Below, in pieces: positions 8,841 through 21,850 of a stretch of DNA of 64,000 bases (the first letter of the stretch is position 1; the number at the start of each line of letters is the position of its first letter). The notes under the pieces are model-generated. The model worked only from the letters and a program-made list of their open reading frames with translations, was not told the origin of the DNA and made no database searches. Made by a program: the position numbers and the translations under genes. Origin of the DNA: Chamaea fasciata (lineage: Eukaryota; Chordata; Aves; Passeriformes; Sylviidae); the NCBI GenBank assembly GCA_029207755.1, contig JARCOQ010000005.1, positions 59,965,414 to 60,029,413 on the forward strand, written 5' to 3'.

Positions 8841-11800
8841 ACCTGGAAAGCAAATAGGGAGAGCTGAAATTTAGCTAATTTCTTTGTGCCAGTGATACAA
8901 ACCACACATTTTAGTGGCCGTGTGCCTCTTAGCTAGTACTCCATGTTTTATCCTTTAGCTCAGTGCAGGGAACCAAACATGCTGCTATTCAAGGCAAAGC
9001 ACTAGGAAATTGGCCACGGTTCCCTGCTAAACTTCCTGGAAAAGCACCTGACTTACCAAAATAACTTCTCGGTAAGATGTTTCATAGGAAAATATGTCAT
9101 GCTGGACTAAGTAGATTTTGATGAACAAACATTTTTGGTGTACCCTCTTTCTTCAAAAGAAAAACGTGCATTTAGTCCTTTCTGGGCAAAGCATCTCTCA
9201 CAAACAGAATTATTGCTTCTCATTGCTTTCATTTCCTTGCTGTAGAGCCTGTACTTTCCTTTGGACTATTGAAGTGTTTCCTTTTCTTTAATTGCCTGGC
9301 TACAGAGGAGACAAATTTGAGAGTTGATTATACATGATTTAATACTTCTCATGCAATCTCTCTTTGCTAATTTGTGTTTTTCCCTCATGTTAAGTGTTTG
9401 TACAGTATTGTTCAATTAATAAAGCAAAAGCCCTGTATGCTCCGTTGCCAGTACTTTTCATTTATCTCAGCCTCGGCAGAACAGGAGGAGTGCTTTGGAG
9501 CTGTGTTGGCAGCAAGCTGTTCTTTTTTATATGTTGGTCCATCAATTAAGAGTTGGAAAACAAGCTATCAACCCAGTAACTGGGTAGGTGACAGGAGTTT
9601 CTGCTCCTCTGAAGCTCTGACAACCCACAGGTGTGCAGTATCTCACACAGGGCTCACTTTCAGGTGCTTCTGTCATTTAATACAAAGCACAGCTACAATA
9701 AGTACAACTGACCTGGATCATTCAGAAAGTCCATCTATAGGGTCTGTCTAGTTGTCTACCATGAGACACAAGCTGATGTCTGTGAAAGAATATGAAGTCA
9801 GGGCAAACTTATGGTGCTTGCCCCAGGACCTTCTACTGCTTGTTGAAGTAGTTGTTAATTTTTGAGGCTTGTTGAAAGATCCAAGGTGACTCTAGTGATA
9901 ATGAGTAGAAACTTCTAATTTGGCTGCCTAGAAATCCAGGGCCCATGTCTGTAAATTCAATGACTTATTAACTGCTCTGAATAGACAGAAAAAAATTGTA
10001 CACCTGCAGATTTGCAATGTGTGTAGTGTACAGCTCTTCATAATGCCTTTGGGAATCCTAGCACTCTGATGTCTACACTTTTATTTCTTCATCCTGCAAC
10101 TTTCAATTTTAGTAAAAATGTAAAATGTTTTAAAACATCAGCTTCTATATTTTCCTATTATTTGTGATTTTTTTAAAAATTCTAAAATAGTATATATTAA
10201 CCCAGTAGCACTTTCAGAACAATAACAATTATTTTGAGAAATTCTTCTTGCTTCTACTTGGCGTCTAGTTGCAACAAAATATGAACTCTTAACATCTGAA
10301 ATCTCATGTGGTATATGTAAGTAAATTAAATCTAGGTGATAAAGTGCCTGGAATTTCTCTGTACTCATTTTGAATTTTTCTAGGAATGGGTTACAAAACA
10401 ATTGTAATAGTTTCATTTGGTCTTGTAATTACTGTAACTGCCATATACAAATGCTTGAACCTAATGCCTAATACTGACTAAAGCAGATATGTATTGTATA
10501 AAGTCAATTATTTTCTATAATCAGAATTGAAAAACTTCACAATGCAAGAGAAACTGTTTAAGCAACCTTAAATCATTTTAGTGAGTCTTAAAATAGCACA
10601 AAAACATTTGGTCAGTGTTAATTTGCCCAGTGACTTACTGCTTCTGGTTTCAAAAGGTGATTCAGGCTTGTCTGTTTTATTTTTAGTTGGATCTTGTACA
10701 TTTTATACAAACAGCTGTATTTCAGTCTGAGTTGTGGAAATACTTATGCCTTCTTGTGTATTGGTCTGTTTAAATACCTGTGTTTTAGTTCCAAACCCCT
10801 TCCACCAAACCCAACAAGCAGGTGTTAAAGCAAAGATTCTCTGTGCTAGTAATAATGGAAAGAGTGTGTCAGCAGTTCACATGGCAGATAAGAGGTAGTT
10901 ACCGCGCTTTGCTATTGACTGTAGGAAATTAAGACTCTTGCCTAGCACTGTTTTGTTGTTCCTCCTGCTGAATTGGTAGTCACCTGGAATCAGTAAATTG
11001 ATTTAGCATGAAATAGGCACAATGCTGCATATAACAGGACAGCTCTGGACTTATGCAGGAGCACAGCTCTAAATATTTGGAGAACTTAGAAGTCATCCTC
11101 TATAAATGCATCAGGAGAATGTACAAGAAAAGGGTGGGGATGAAACCCCACAAACTAGATGACCTTTACCAAATTTCTGACCAAGATCCAGGCTATCCAT
11201 TTCAGTCCTCTGTTGAATTGTAGTCTGTGTATTTATAGAATGAAATGTTACATTTGTTTGTGTTACAAATTAATTTCACAGTTGGGAAGACTTTAAAATA
11301 TTTTCTGCTGCTTGTTTTGAAAGGCATTTCAGAATTTCACTTGGAGAAAGTGCTTAAAAGTGCAAATATTTCTTAAGGAATTGTGCAGCAGCAGCAGAAG
11401 AGGACAATTTATGCATAATTTCTTCTAGGAAAGTTAGTGATAAGTGTATTGCTCACTGTGTCTGTCCTTTTTAGAATTATTTCTATTCTGTAAAATGGTC
11501 GGTTCTTGTAGGAATAATTTGCCAATAAACTATGTTTAGAATTAACTGATTCACTGTTTAAAAACAAATTAACCCTCCCTAAAATGTATCTCCCCCCAAC
11601 GACAAAGTTTCTTCTTCCAAAGGACCCTTTGCAAAACAGTCCATGTGTAAGTCTATAAAGGATGCCCAATTAATCAATGAAGTGGAAAGAGGAAAAGAGG
11701 GAGATTCCTCAAGCCATAGTAGCTTCTTAATTAAGAAAAAAACAGTGGTGATAGTGAAATGTTCTGTTTTCATGTAAAAGTCTGCATTTCTGATAGAAGA

Positions 11801-12083
11801 CCACAAAATTGTTATGGACAAGGCACAGTCAATTATTCTGTAATCAACCAACAGCAGGAACTTCCTTGTGAGAACAATAAAGTGGATAAGAAAGACTGGA
11901 CCCCTTTGCTCTGCAGGCAGATGAGAGGATTTCGGCCAAGAAAATATACAGGAAAAAGCAGAAGGTGCAACTGTGGTTTTGAGCTTCATTTGAGCACAGG
12001 ATGTCTGTGAGAGATTTTGAACCTGGCTATCCAGTGCAAGCCTGCCAGAATTCCTGTGATTTCTACTCTTCACCATTTACTGT
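8841..12083. other. Intergenic DNA upstream of PMCH
   Basis: I recognise no gene or repeat here. A somewhat more GC-rich part at about 9.46-9.80 kb carries a 125-codon open frame (9374-9751, +) whose predicted product looks like no family I know and has no clear splice or promoter context. The interval may hold PMCH regulatory sequence, but I cannot point to a specific element. Confidence 0.5.
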
Positions 12084-14780
12084 TCATATGGGTTTGATAG
12101 TGCTGAGCTGAGTCATTTGTTTTGCATAACTAACATTAAGGCATGAGAACTTTTTTAGGGGTATTGATTCTTGACAGTTCTTTACCAATGGTGCTGGAAC
12201 CATTGGTGGATTAAGCCCCCTAAAGGGCAGTGAATGCTCTTGCTGGTACGCAGTGATTTTAAGACTGACCGCAGCTGGTGTTTGAGAGGAGCTGCAGTTC
12301 TTCTCTTTCTTATTATGTGAAAGGGGTCTGGGTGAGGTAAAGGAATGTTGTTATCAATATTGTCCATATTATCCATGAATCCTATTGAAGATGTAGTTGT
12401 GTCCCACAGATCAGTCCAGGTTGTCTTAATGAGCTGGATACTCTGAGTCAATTTGCATGGTAAAAGGCTGCTCTTGTGGAGATAGAAGAATGAATCCAAC
12501 TCTACACAACTTCTTTTTAGCAGAGCAAATGTTCAGTGAATTGGTATGTCATCGAAATCTGAATAATTTACTGTTTGTCACCTGGGGTTTTTTACCAATA
12601 ATGTCAATTTTTATTTAGTTTGTTTGGTTTGGTTTTTTTCTTTATTTTTATTTTTTACACTTCAGTCTCTTTTAAATGCAATTGCATTTTCATCTGAATT
12701 GTTTCTACTGATGCTTTTTTCTTATGAGAGGGTATAAGCCTCGGGTGTTTGGAATCTTTGTAGTTATGGAACAATGTTGCATTTTGCATCCATTAAATAT
12801 TTTTTACACTCTTTTGGATGTCAGGTGCATTTTTGAGATCCCCTATTTTAAATTATTCTTTAAATAAACACAGAAATCAGAGGTGTTTACGTACAGGAAT
12901 GCTCTAGTATAGTTTTCACGTGGTAAGCTGAGCCACATACCTAAAGTGTGGATCTGGGTTTCTCCTCATGCATTCTGGAAAAAGGATTAGTTATCTTTAA
13001 TTCTGTTATTGTGAAGTAAAATTTAAAACCTATGAAGGACCCACCAGGTATTCTCTCTCTGGTTTGCCATACCATTCTGTGATTTTGGGTGTTCTACTGT
13101 TTACTCTATCAACGAGGGGTTGGAACCAGATAATCTTTAAGGTCCTTTCCAGCCCGAAGCATTCTGTGATGCTACTCTTGCTATTCATTTGAATGTATTT
13201 TCTTTATTATCTATGCCAGCAATCTAACCAAATTGTACCTGCTTCTGTTATATCAATTCCAGTCTTGTCATTTTCATCCCAAGTATGTGAACTTTGTGTA
13301 TGATTGAAACATCTGTCTCACAGACTCTGAGGAAGGGAACTTGCAGGCTGTTAATCATACAGTTTCTGCTGTGTATTACCTTTGTCTGTAGAGGAGAACT
13401 GTGCTACCACTGATACTCAAAAGTACAGCCAGATACTTATAAAAGCTCTCAAGAGTTCTTGCACAGAATGGCAGTCACACTGGAGATTCTGATGGAAGCT
13501 GTCCAGGAGAAATCAACTAAATTTCTGGACATACCACATCCCTCTATGCCAGCATGCCTGGTAATTCCTCATAAATGAGGGCCTGTCAGAGTCAGCCAAA
13601 TTACTCTGGCAGATGTCTGCTTCTTTAGTGTTGACAATCCAGATGGGTGTATTGTTGTTATCCAGTGCTTTCTGCAGGCTTTGAACAAATCTATATACAC
13701 TGGTGCCAAGATTTTTAGCTGTGGCAGCAGTCTGCTGAAGAGACGAGCATCAAGGTCTACAAAGAACAATTCCACAAGGTAAAAAATTACACCAGATATT
13801 ATTTCATTAGAAGCAAAACCAACCTGCTTTAAATTATCTTATTCTAGCTATGATATAGTGTTGTTTTAATCAGAGATGTCTTTTGTGGGAGATGGCATTG
13901 CTGTCAATGAAATATTAATCATCATTTGCGTTGATAGAGCATTGTGAAAGGTTTACCTTAGCCAGAGGTAAGATAAGACTCAGTTAATAAGACTCATTTA
14001 AGTTTTATAAATGAGACTTTCATAAGACTCACTTATTTCCAAGTAAAAATTTAAAATGGTTATCTTAGGATATCCCTATTTTCAGCACTTGTTTTACGTG
14101 CCTCATATTTTGAACATAAGTGTCATTTTCCCAAAGGGAATCAACAAGAACTACCTTCTTTGATGAATGTACTACTGCAATGACCTTTGCCACACATTAT
14201 GAATTCAATTTGGTCATTGATTCAGTAGCCAGATTTTGGTTAGAAGTATTGTTTGCAGCTGAAATGATTCTGTCTCACCATTTTGGGGGATGCTGTCTGC
14301 CATTCATTGTTGCATCCACGTTGACTCATGTTCGAAGAGTAATCATTTGCTGACAGCGTGTCTGATCCTTGGAGATGTTATCAGGACACTTCCCATATCA
14401 TACTCTGTTTTCATTTCTTCTGGCACAGCCTGCTGTGGACATTGAGTTGTAAGTGATTTTTAAGTGAGCAAAGCAAGCAAGGGTTCCTGCCCTTTATGCT
14501 TTACTTACTGGTATGAGGCAGCTGAGCACTTACGATAGTTCTGTGTGAGATCATGGTTTTTATAAGTGGAAGTGCTACATGTATGCGAAGAATAGAGCCA
14601 ACAAGGATTACAGCTTCAGCCAGAACACTTATTGTGACTTTGCATGGATAGTAGTTCTTTCTGGATCTGTTGTGATTGGCCAGTGTTGTTGTACTTAGGA
14701 TCTGAATGTTCCTTACCATGTGTTGAATCCTTGTTTACAGTATCATACCGGAAAACAGCTAGCCGTTCAAAATAATGGGA
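12084..14780 (-). CDS. Candidate spliced gene of unknown function (five putative exons)
   Basis: A hypothesis from splice signals and reading frames only. In transcript order: exon A 14717-14780 (64 nt; acceptor after a strong T/C tract ending TTAATAG; donor GTAAGG), B 14279-14349 (71 nt; donor GTGAGA), C 13605-13734 (130 nt; acceptor CTCGTCTCTTCAG; donor GTAATT), E 12941-12974 (34 nt; donor GTATGT) and D 12084-12327 (244 nt; acceptor TTTACCTCACCCAG; stop TGA). Phases chain without a break (0-1, 1-0, 0-1, 1-2, 2-stop), giving 180 residues. Exon A contains His-Tyr-Phe-Glu-Arg-Leu-Ala-Val-Phe-Arg-Tyr-Asp; exon C contains Tyr-Arg-Phe-Val-Gln-Ser-Leu-Gln-Lys-Ala-Leu; exon D is Ser/Pro/Lys-rich. 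I recognise no family. No first exon and no nearby AATAAA or ATTAAA behind the stop were found. Exon E and the C donor were chosen partly to keep phase, so chance assembly is quite possible. Confidence 0.25.
12184..12207. repeat. Perfect 9-bp inverted repeat
   Basis: ACCAATGGT and its reverse complement ACCATTGGT, separated by six bases (GCTGGA). Each arm includes a CCAAT/ATTGG pentamer. It lies inside putative exon D of the unidentified - strand gene. It could be a hairpin or a paired CCAAT-type site, or it could be chance. Confidence 0.7.
13056..13175 (+). repeat. CR1 LINE 3'-end fragment
   Basis: A short sense-orientation CR1 tail with GGGGTTGGAACCAGATAATC, then AAGGTCCTTTCCAGCCCGAA and GCATTCTGTGATGCT. 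Upstream of it, ACCATTCTGTGATTTTG looks like part of another CR1-type tail. The left boundary is uncertain. Confidence 0.75.
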
Positions 14781-17700
14781 CTATTAAGGGAAAAAAAACA
14801 TCCCACCATCTTAATTATGTAGGGGTATATTATGTAGGTACAATCTTGAAATCTCATGTATGTTTTTGACAAATGTTTTTCTTGACCGAAATGTGAGACA
14901 GAGATTGCATTTACCCATTGCTTACCTATGATAAAGTAAAAATATGTGTAAGCTTGAGCTACTAATAATTTCAGAGATTTTGTGAATTCATGAATCGTAG
15001 TGTTTATTAAGTCTTCAACTGTTAGCTACTTTTCTGAATTGCTAAGATTGGATTCAGTTGAACTAGTTTACAATTTCTAAGATGTTACTAATATGCGGTC
15101 ATGATGAAGTTTGGTGACCACTACTTGTTGGTTCAGAGTTGCCATCTATAATTGCAAACATTAATTTTAAATAGATGTGTTAGAATATTTCTGGCAAGGA
15201 ACAATCAGGTATTATGATTGAATTTTATGATAAAATCCATAAATTCCTTCCTACTGAAAGGACAATCAAGCAAGTCCCATGCATTCCAGGAGACATCTGG
15301 AGTGCACTGATGATGACTTCTTCACACAGGCTGACTTAAGGCCTGATGAGGCAAAGCACTCTAATGGACTTAGTGCCAATAATTAGGAAGTGAGTAGGAA
15401 GATTCTTAGCTTTGTCTGCAGTGACCATAAAATGATGGTGTTCAGGAAGAAAAGAACGAGGCAAATAAGATCACAACTTTGAATTTCAGAAGAATGAACT
15501 TTGCTTTGGTTAGAGTTCTACTTGGGACAAACACATGTGATAGTCCTGGAGAGAAGAGGGATCCAGAATTGCTAAATTCACTTTTATACCACAGGGCAAT
15601 GTTTGCTAAATTTCAATTTTCCTAAATATTAGTATGCTATTAGTTTAACTTTCATTTGTATCTCCTGTTTCAGCAGATATATATTTAACCTGCATTGTCT
15701 ACCTGATTTCTTAGTTCATCTAGCAAATAATTTGTAATATTCAACGAAAACATTTTATTCAGGGTGTAAAGTGAGTAGAAACAAGTTTAATAACATTATC
15801 TGTAAGTGATCAGAATTGATTGGTTTTCTTTCTGATCTTTTATAGTGAAAATTATTCTAGTTCACTTAATGACTAAATGTCTGAGTTTAACATTTAGCAT
15901 AAGTATTTTTAACCTGAAGTGATAAACTTGTAATCTGTCTTGCAAGTAAAAAAATCTGTCTTGCAATATCACCACTTTCTGCATGAACAGTTTTAACCAT
16001 TTAGAAGTTTTCTCAGTATTTATATTTGTGGGTTCTAATTAATACACATTTAATAAATGTTTATTTTAAAATGTAATTGCATTAACATATTTTGTTACTA
16101 TATTTAATAAAGCCATAGAACATTCCAGAAAACATTGTATAAGACTTTTGACTGTGGAAACGTTGTATTTGTTATATGGTGATGAAATGATGAAGTGCCA
16201 TATAGTCATTGGTGGAAAGTGGCGAAGAGCTTTTTTTTTTTTTTATTTTGTATTTAATGAATGTGCAACAAGATGATATTTATTACATTCCATAGAGTTG
16301 TTGAGCATGAATAGAAACAGAAGTTGAAGAAAATAAAGAGAATTTAATTCATATGGTATAGTTCTATGCTTCTGGCAATTTTGTACGAACAATACACCAT
16401 AATTGACTTCTGAATCTGACTTTATTTCTCATTTGTGTATAATATTTAATACTGTCTCTAAACTGAATAATTTTGTTCTCAAAATTGTGAAGTAATATGT
16501 TAAGAACTGTGGTAAGAAATGAAAATATCCAGGTTAGATGCCAAGCTGTTTTATTTGCCTCCTCCTTGCATATGTAAGCTGAAATAGCAAAAAAAGGTTT
16601 CTAAGCATTATGATACTTTGATAGTAGGCTGCTGCTTAAGCACAATTACATATTAGTCCTTTTTTGGCACTCTCCTTGCACTATTATTTCTGATTACTTA
16701 ATCTCTTGAGTATTTTTGTAGATGAAGTCACAGAGAGATAATCCCAAAACCCAACAGTTTTTATATTAGGAAAATGTGTCAATTGCAATCATCTAGATTT
16801 TTTCCTGTTGTTGAATTTTCTTTCATAAACAGGGAAACATTTCTAGAATGGTAAGGAAATTGTTTATCATCAGCATCCTAAAATGGGTACAAAAGCTAAA
16901 CAGTTACATGTGACATTGATTATATTGAATAAGATCATCCCTGCAGTATTTTCCACATGATGATTATGCAAAATCATGCTTCCGATGACTTAATTGCAGT
17001 TCTTTACATAATTTTTCATTAGAAATAAGCTCTACATTTTGCTAGGTATTGTCATTAACTTTACATATTTTTGTGAGAGCTATAGTGCTTAATGAAAAAT
17101 TGGTTTTAATTATCAAGAGAAGCAGAGTAACATTTCCTTCCAATTTTAAACACTAACTTGTTTCTTCTTATAATAATTTAGAGATGAAGCTTGTCAAATC
17201 AGGAAGCATTTTATCAGCCAGAAGAGATGACAGAAGTTAAACTTACAATTAGACCTAGACATATACCTGTTCTAGGAAAACAGTAGAATTTGACCATCAG
17301 ATAATGAAATAAAATAGTGAAAAGACAGAGAAAGTGTAGGGTTTATTAATGTTAAAAGTAATTGTGAATTATAGTTTAAAATACAAATATGAGAAATTTA
17401 TGTGGGTGATGCATTTCATGGTTTATTTTGAAAAGTGATAAATGTTGAATCAGGTCTGCCAATGAAAATGCGGGTTTTTGCAATCTGTATGTGCCAAGAT
17501 TTACAATAATTTGCAAACATAGGGGGTCTCTGTCATATAGAAATTTCATGTGTTGGAGTCTGAAGTCTTAGGGTCTCACAAATGTCTAATCCATGACGTA
17601 TATAAGTGGGGTCATTGAATGCATTCCCTATATACAATTTGCTATAGAACAATTGTTTTAAGAATTAAAGAGTCTGAATGCATCTTTCTTCCATTCCTTG

Positions 17701-20700
17701 GTCAAAAAAAGCCAACAGAATATTTAATTAGTAGTAGTCCAAAAGGCCTCATAGGCAGAAAATTAATATAAATCTGAAATACTTCTTGTACCGATCAGCA
17801 ATACCTTTTCATTGAATTATAACCACCTGTGTCCAAGTACGCATATTAAAAAACATAGTAACATTAGTTTTCTTTGAGTATTCTGGGACTGAAAAGTTAG
17901 TGTCATTGAGATTTTTTGCCATGGCACTTCTCTCTTAGCCAGACAATAAAATACATCTTGCATGTTAAAATGTCATAGGCTTAATAAGCAAATGTTGGCT
18001 TATGACTGAATAGAACTCAGGCTAGAGGCACAGTATTTGGGGGGAAATTCACACGGAGAACTGTCATGTAGTTTATGAAATTAATAACAGCAATTATCCC
18101 CAAATGCTGATCATGTTAGTGTTGACAAAGGGTGTCCAAAGGTAGATAATGCAGTCAAAGGTCAGTAATAAATTGTTATATTGCATCCCCTTTGAGTGTC
18201 TGGCAATACTGGATCTTGGAGACAGCTGGCTACTTTTTTAAAGGATGAGTAAGATACCAGATAAGTACATGTTGATTGTAAATGTGAGTGCGCTAGTTTG
18301 TAGGAAAGGGTTATGTTCACTACTCTGGGCACAGGAGCACATGTCCTTGGGGGCTTCCAAAGGGAAGGCCTAGAAGATCACTTCTGCCAGCTGGTGCTGA
18401 GTGAAAGCATCAAGTCTGGAGCTTGTAAGGATAGTCTGTGATTTAGAGACCCTTGTAGGTCTTGCTGATGAGAAAAGGCTACTGTGGAGTAAATGTAGCT
18501 TTTTCCCTTTCAAGCTGTTCATATGCTATGTCCTATTTGCAGAAGAGTGCTTATATATTTTTTTTTCTTGTTTGAGTAAGAGTGGTCTCTTTTATTACTG
18601 CTAATTTTTTTTCTGTTGATATCTAAATCCTTTCTTTATGGAGCCCCTGGATGCTGAGCAAACAGAACCTCTCTGTACTTACTGATAGTACCTTGCACCT
18701 GCATGTCTAACATCATTTTTGCAGGTGCAAAGAGGACCATGACTCCTTTCTTCTTTACCTTCACAAAAATTTTCCTCCTCCATTTTTCTGGGGTATTTTC
18801 TTATAAACATAGCTTGGTTTTAAATGGTGTGCCCTTCCTTAATATTTCTAGTTAGTTTGTAAATTAAAATCAAGACTGATGGACCTGTATCATCTTTAAT
18901 GATATTCTGTTTGCAGAACCTTGGAAAGAAATGCACTTTTCAAATTGACATTGGGTTGAAAATGCAAGATAAGTATGAAAGTTCATGGCCCTATGCACTT
19001 TCTGCTTATGTTTTCCAATTAGGAAGGAGATTTAATTTGCAAATCAATTTTAACACCTAAGATAAAAGTAAATGCAGAAATATATAATTTTTTTTCTCTA
19101 TTTTGCAATATAAAGCTTGGGTCAGCATGAAGTATGTTACGTTGTTTTTCATGTGGTGCTTGTTATCCACAACACTAATGAGAAATCAACCCTCTTCAAT
19201 CTGTGCACTCCCTGTATTTGGGTACTGAAGTGTCCCAATGGCTGCACTAAAGCAAGAAGCTGAACTGCGCCGTAGCTGCTTGACAATCCTCTTTTAGCAT
19301 GACTGGCTGCATATTCACCCACTGGAAAATGTATCCTGTAAGCAGAAGAAATACCTGCAAAGGCTATTAGGTTCATGCACAACATATCTGAGAGTGTGAA
19401 CTGCAGCCCAGTATTTCTTTTTTTTATATAAGCAAAACTCCTTGGAGTGAAGAGAATAGAGGCTGTGTTTTTAAATTTTAACAGTAATAAACAGAACTCT
19501 GCTGTTTTTTCTTTTGCCATAGGTAGGTATGCAAGGGGTATTACATTTGATTTTGTTTCTGGCATACAACATACAAAATTATGTTTCCAGATGCTAAGAA
19601 CCGTTCTTTCACTTCTACAGCCTAATCTTTCTGTCTATTGTCATTTTTTCATTAGTGTAACATGCTCCACTGCTTCTGTATTGTTTATTCCTAGAATTGG
19701 GATGTTCTCTCCAATACAGCATTCTTGCATTTTTCATAAGAAGCATTGTCATTTTAGGGTTTCCTGATAATTTCTGGCAGTTTTTTGGGGTTTTTTTGTG
19801 TGTGTGTAATAAAGCTTGTAAAATTCTCTAAGTAATTTCTGTATCTGTTCTAGTAGTTTTTCTAATTTTTTGTAATTTCTAGTAATTTGCCATTATTCTA
19901 CCGTATTTCAAATTCACTTTCAAAAATGTTAAAATATGGGTTACGTTGTTTTAGTTTTAGTCTATTGAAGAAATATTGGGTTTTATTGTTGCCTATATGT
20001 GCAATACATATTTTTAAGTTAGCGGTTACAAATACTAAAGTAGTTTTAAAACTATGAATTAAAATAGATTAAAAAGGGATTTGGAGGGATAATTTTCAAA
20101 AGAAACAACACTAGGAAATTATAGAACACATTTTATTCTTTTGAAATCCATTTGTCTACTACATAATGTATCTAATCATTGAAAATATTCTGAGTTTGGA
20201 GAACTATGCCTTCTAAACTAATAAGGCAGTGAGTAATTCAATGGTAGGAGTTTAAACTGAGTGGCAAAGTTTAAAAGAGGAGCTGGGCCTGTACTTTGCT
20301 CAAAAGAGAAGCTTTGAGGTAAATCATGTGATTTCATTCTTTTATTCTTCACTTGAGTGATGTGTACAGTGGCTTGGGTGATGTAAATAAAGTAACTGGA
20401 TTTTTTTCATGGGTTCATTTGTCACTTTCAGAAGTGAAATGTGTTAGTTAAACACTAAATAAAAGAATCAAAATAAGGTTTGTCTGAAGCATTCACAAGG
20501 TATGCAATTATCGCATTCTAACAACTACAACATTTTCTAGTGTGATCTTTCATGTAAAATACATATAAACACAGCCATAAAAATAATTTTTGTTAAGAAC
20601 TTATTCTGTATTTTTGCTAAGTGCTTCTGAAAGTGAGAAACTACAGTAGCAGAAATGCTATTTATGAAAGGGATGGTAAAGAACTGCTGCAAATGAGATG

Positions 20701-21539
20701 GTAAATAATCACATTTGCTTCATCCTGATTAGAGAATAAAAAAGTAAAGTGGATTTATATCGACAAAGCACTTAACCTCATTTATAACTTAGTCATGTCA
20801 ACAGTAGAACCAGTGATTAACTCTTGTAACTCCTGCATTTTGCAGCAGTGGTGCTGTGTTAACACTCCAGGTTACTCCATGTTACAAAATCACACTGTTC
20901 TATTGCCATCAAGGTTCCTAAAAATGTTTTTTAATGTCAGTGTATATCTGCTCATCAACTGCTGTTTTGTAGCTGGGATGGGTAGTACACTATAGTGGTA
21001 TTGCTAGCAATATTATAGTAGATCTTTTCCTATTCCAGTTTAATGATTTCATATATAATCAGGAGAATTTAGTACAATGAGGGTGAATAGTAGTTCTTGT
21101 CACTGGCATTTGATTTTATCCTCAAAAGAAAGAGAGTATATAAATATAATACTATCTAACATTGACTTGAAAAGAACCCACTACTGTTTAAGAGAAGGCT
21201 GGGGAACAAGTACTTCTCTCTGGCCCCCACCATCCTGTTCAGTTCTTAGGTTTATATCTGTCTAACTCCAAAAACTGATGAGATGTGAGCACATCTACAC
21301 TGCATATTTTGCATATGCCTCACTAGACCTAAGTAATTTATTCACCTGTAGATTATTCACTGAGAAATGTACTTTTGGTTTAACACAGAAACTGAATTTT
21401 TTACCTAACCTTGTCTGATCTGAAAATAGTGGGAAAAAGGCACAAAATTAATGTGATGCTAGTCTCTTACCTGTGGCCTAAGGGTCATGTGGCCTGCAAG
21501 CTGTTTAGGTTTTTTTTTTTTAGCATTTTTTACTTTTCA
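14781..21539. other. Intergenic AT-rich DNA
   Basis: No recognised gene. Contents are a CR1 internal fragment at 15285-15575, a T homopolymer starting at 16231 and a few open frames without support. The largest (19149-19565, -, 138 codons) and a 42-codon frame near 18310-18440 (+) have no recognisable domain. A higher-GC patch at 18.30-18.50 kb is open in several frames on both strands and may be an old unidentified repeat. Confidence 0.5.
15285..15575 (+). repeat. CR1 LINE internal fragment (endonuclease region)
   Basis: Sense-orientation CR1 sequence from the 5' half of ORF2. Characteristic blocks are TGGAGTGCACTGATGATGAC followed by TTCTTCACACAGG, then GCAGTGACCATAAAATGATG, then AATTTCAGAAGAATGAACTT, CTACTTGGGACA and TAGTCCTGGAGAGAAGAGGG. 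It is heavily mutated with no long open frame. The 3' end of the element is absent, which is less common than the usual 3'-end-only CR1 copies. Confidence 0.85.
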
Positions 21540-21850
21540 CTGAGTGAAAATAGTACCCCTGATCAGAACTTCTAGCTGTCTGCAGAAGGTCTCATGTGCT
21601 TGTTTTTCCTTGCCAGGTAGCTTAGAACAGACATCCAATGTAATGTCACCCTCACTGGGCTGCTCTTTAGTGCTCTCGGTTGCCTCCATATATTCCAAAT
21701 GTTCTGTCACATCAGGGAAATCTCCGCTGCCTCATCTTCTTGCCTTGTCCTTTGTAAAGAGCCTGTTTCCATCTGTTTCAACACTATGGATGTATGAGCC
21801 ATCATACCATGTCTCCATTAGCATGACAGTATCGTGGTCCTGCACACAGA
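21540..21850 (-). repeat. CR1 LINE internal fragment, antisense
   Basis: Read on the - strand it follows the CR1 ORF2 5' region: GGAGACATGGTATGATGGCT, then AGGCTCTTTACAAAGGACA, then GTGACATTACATTGGATGTC and CTACCTGGCAAGGAAAAACA, ending in TTCTGCAGACAG. The - strand translation around 21560-21700 is a decayed CR1 endonuclease, which explains the open frames on both strands. Confidence 0.8.

Noticed and set aside
8657..8905. Overlapping frames on both strands rich in Phe/Gly/Val or Lys/Pro.
   Set aside because: They are translations of the G/T-rich low-complexity tract.
9374..9751. 125-codon + strand frame between PMCH and the unidentified exon chain.
   Set aside because: No recognisable domain, no promoter or splice context, and the N-terminal part is in low-complexity AT-rich sequence.
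11579..12076. 165-codon - strand frame, the longest in the window.
   Set aside because: Composition is random-like, with no motif, signal or splice context that supports translation.
13535..13604. Use of the stronger donor GTATGT at 13534 to extend exon C of the unidentified gene.
   Set aside because: It leaves at phase 2 with TG, which forms a stop codon with the first A of both downstream candidate exons.
17236..17300. A tiny 25-nt - strand exon with acceptor TTTTCCTAG and donor GTAAGT that could precede exon A of the unidentified gene in phase.
   Set aside because: Too short to support by sequence alone; such combinations are expected by chance in several kilobases.
19149..19565. 138-codon - strand frame, including an acceptor-like CTGCTTACAG that opens a second frame.
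   Set aside because: No family resemblance, no matching donor, and no phase link to other putative exons.
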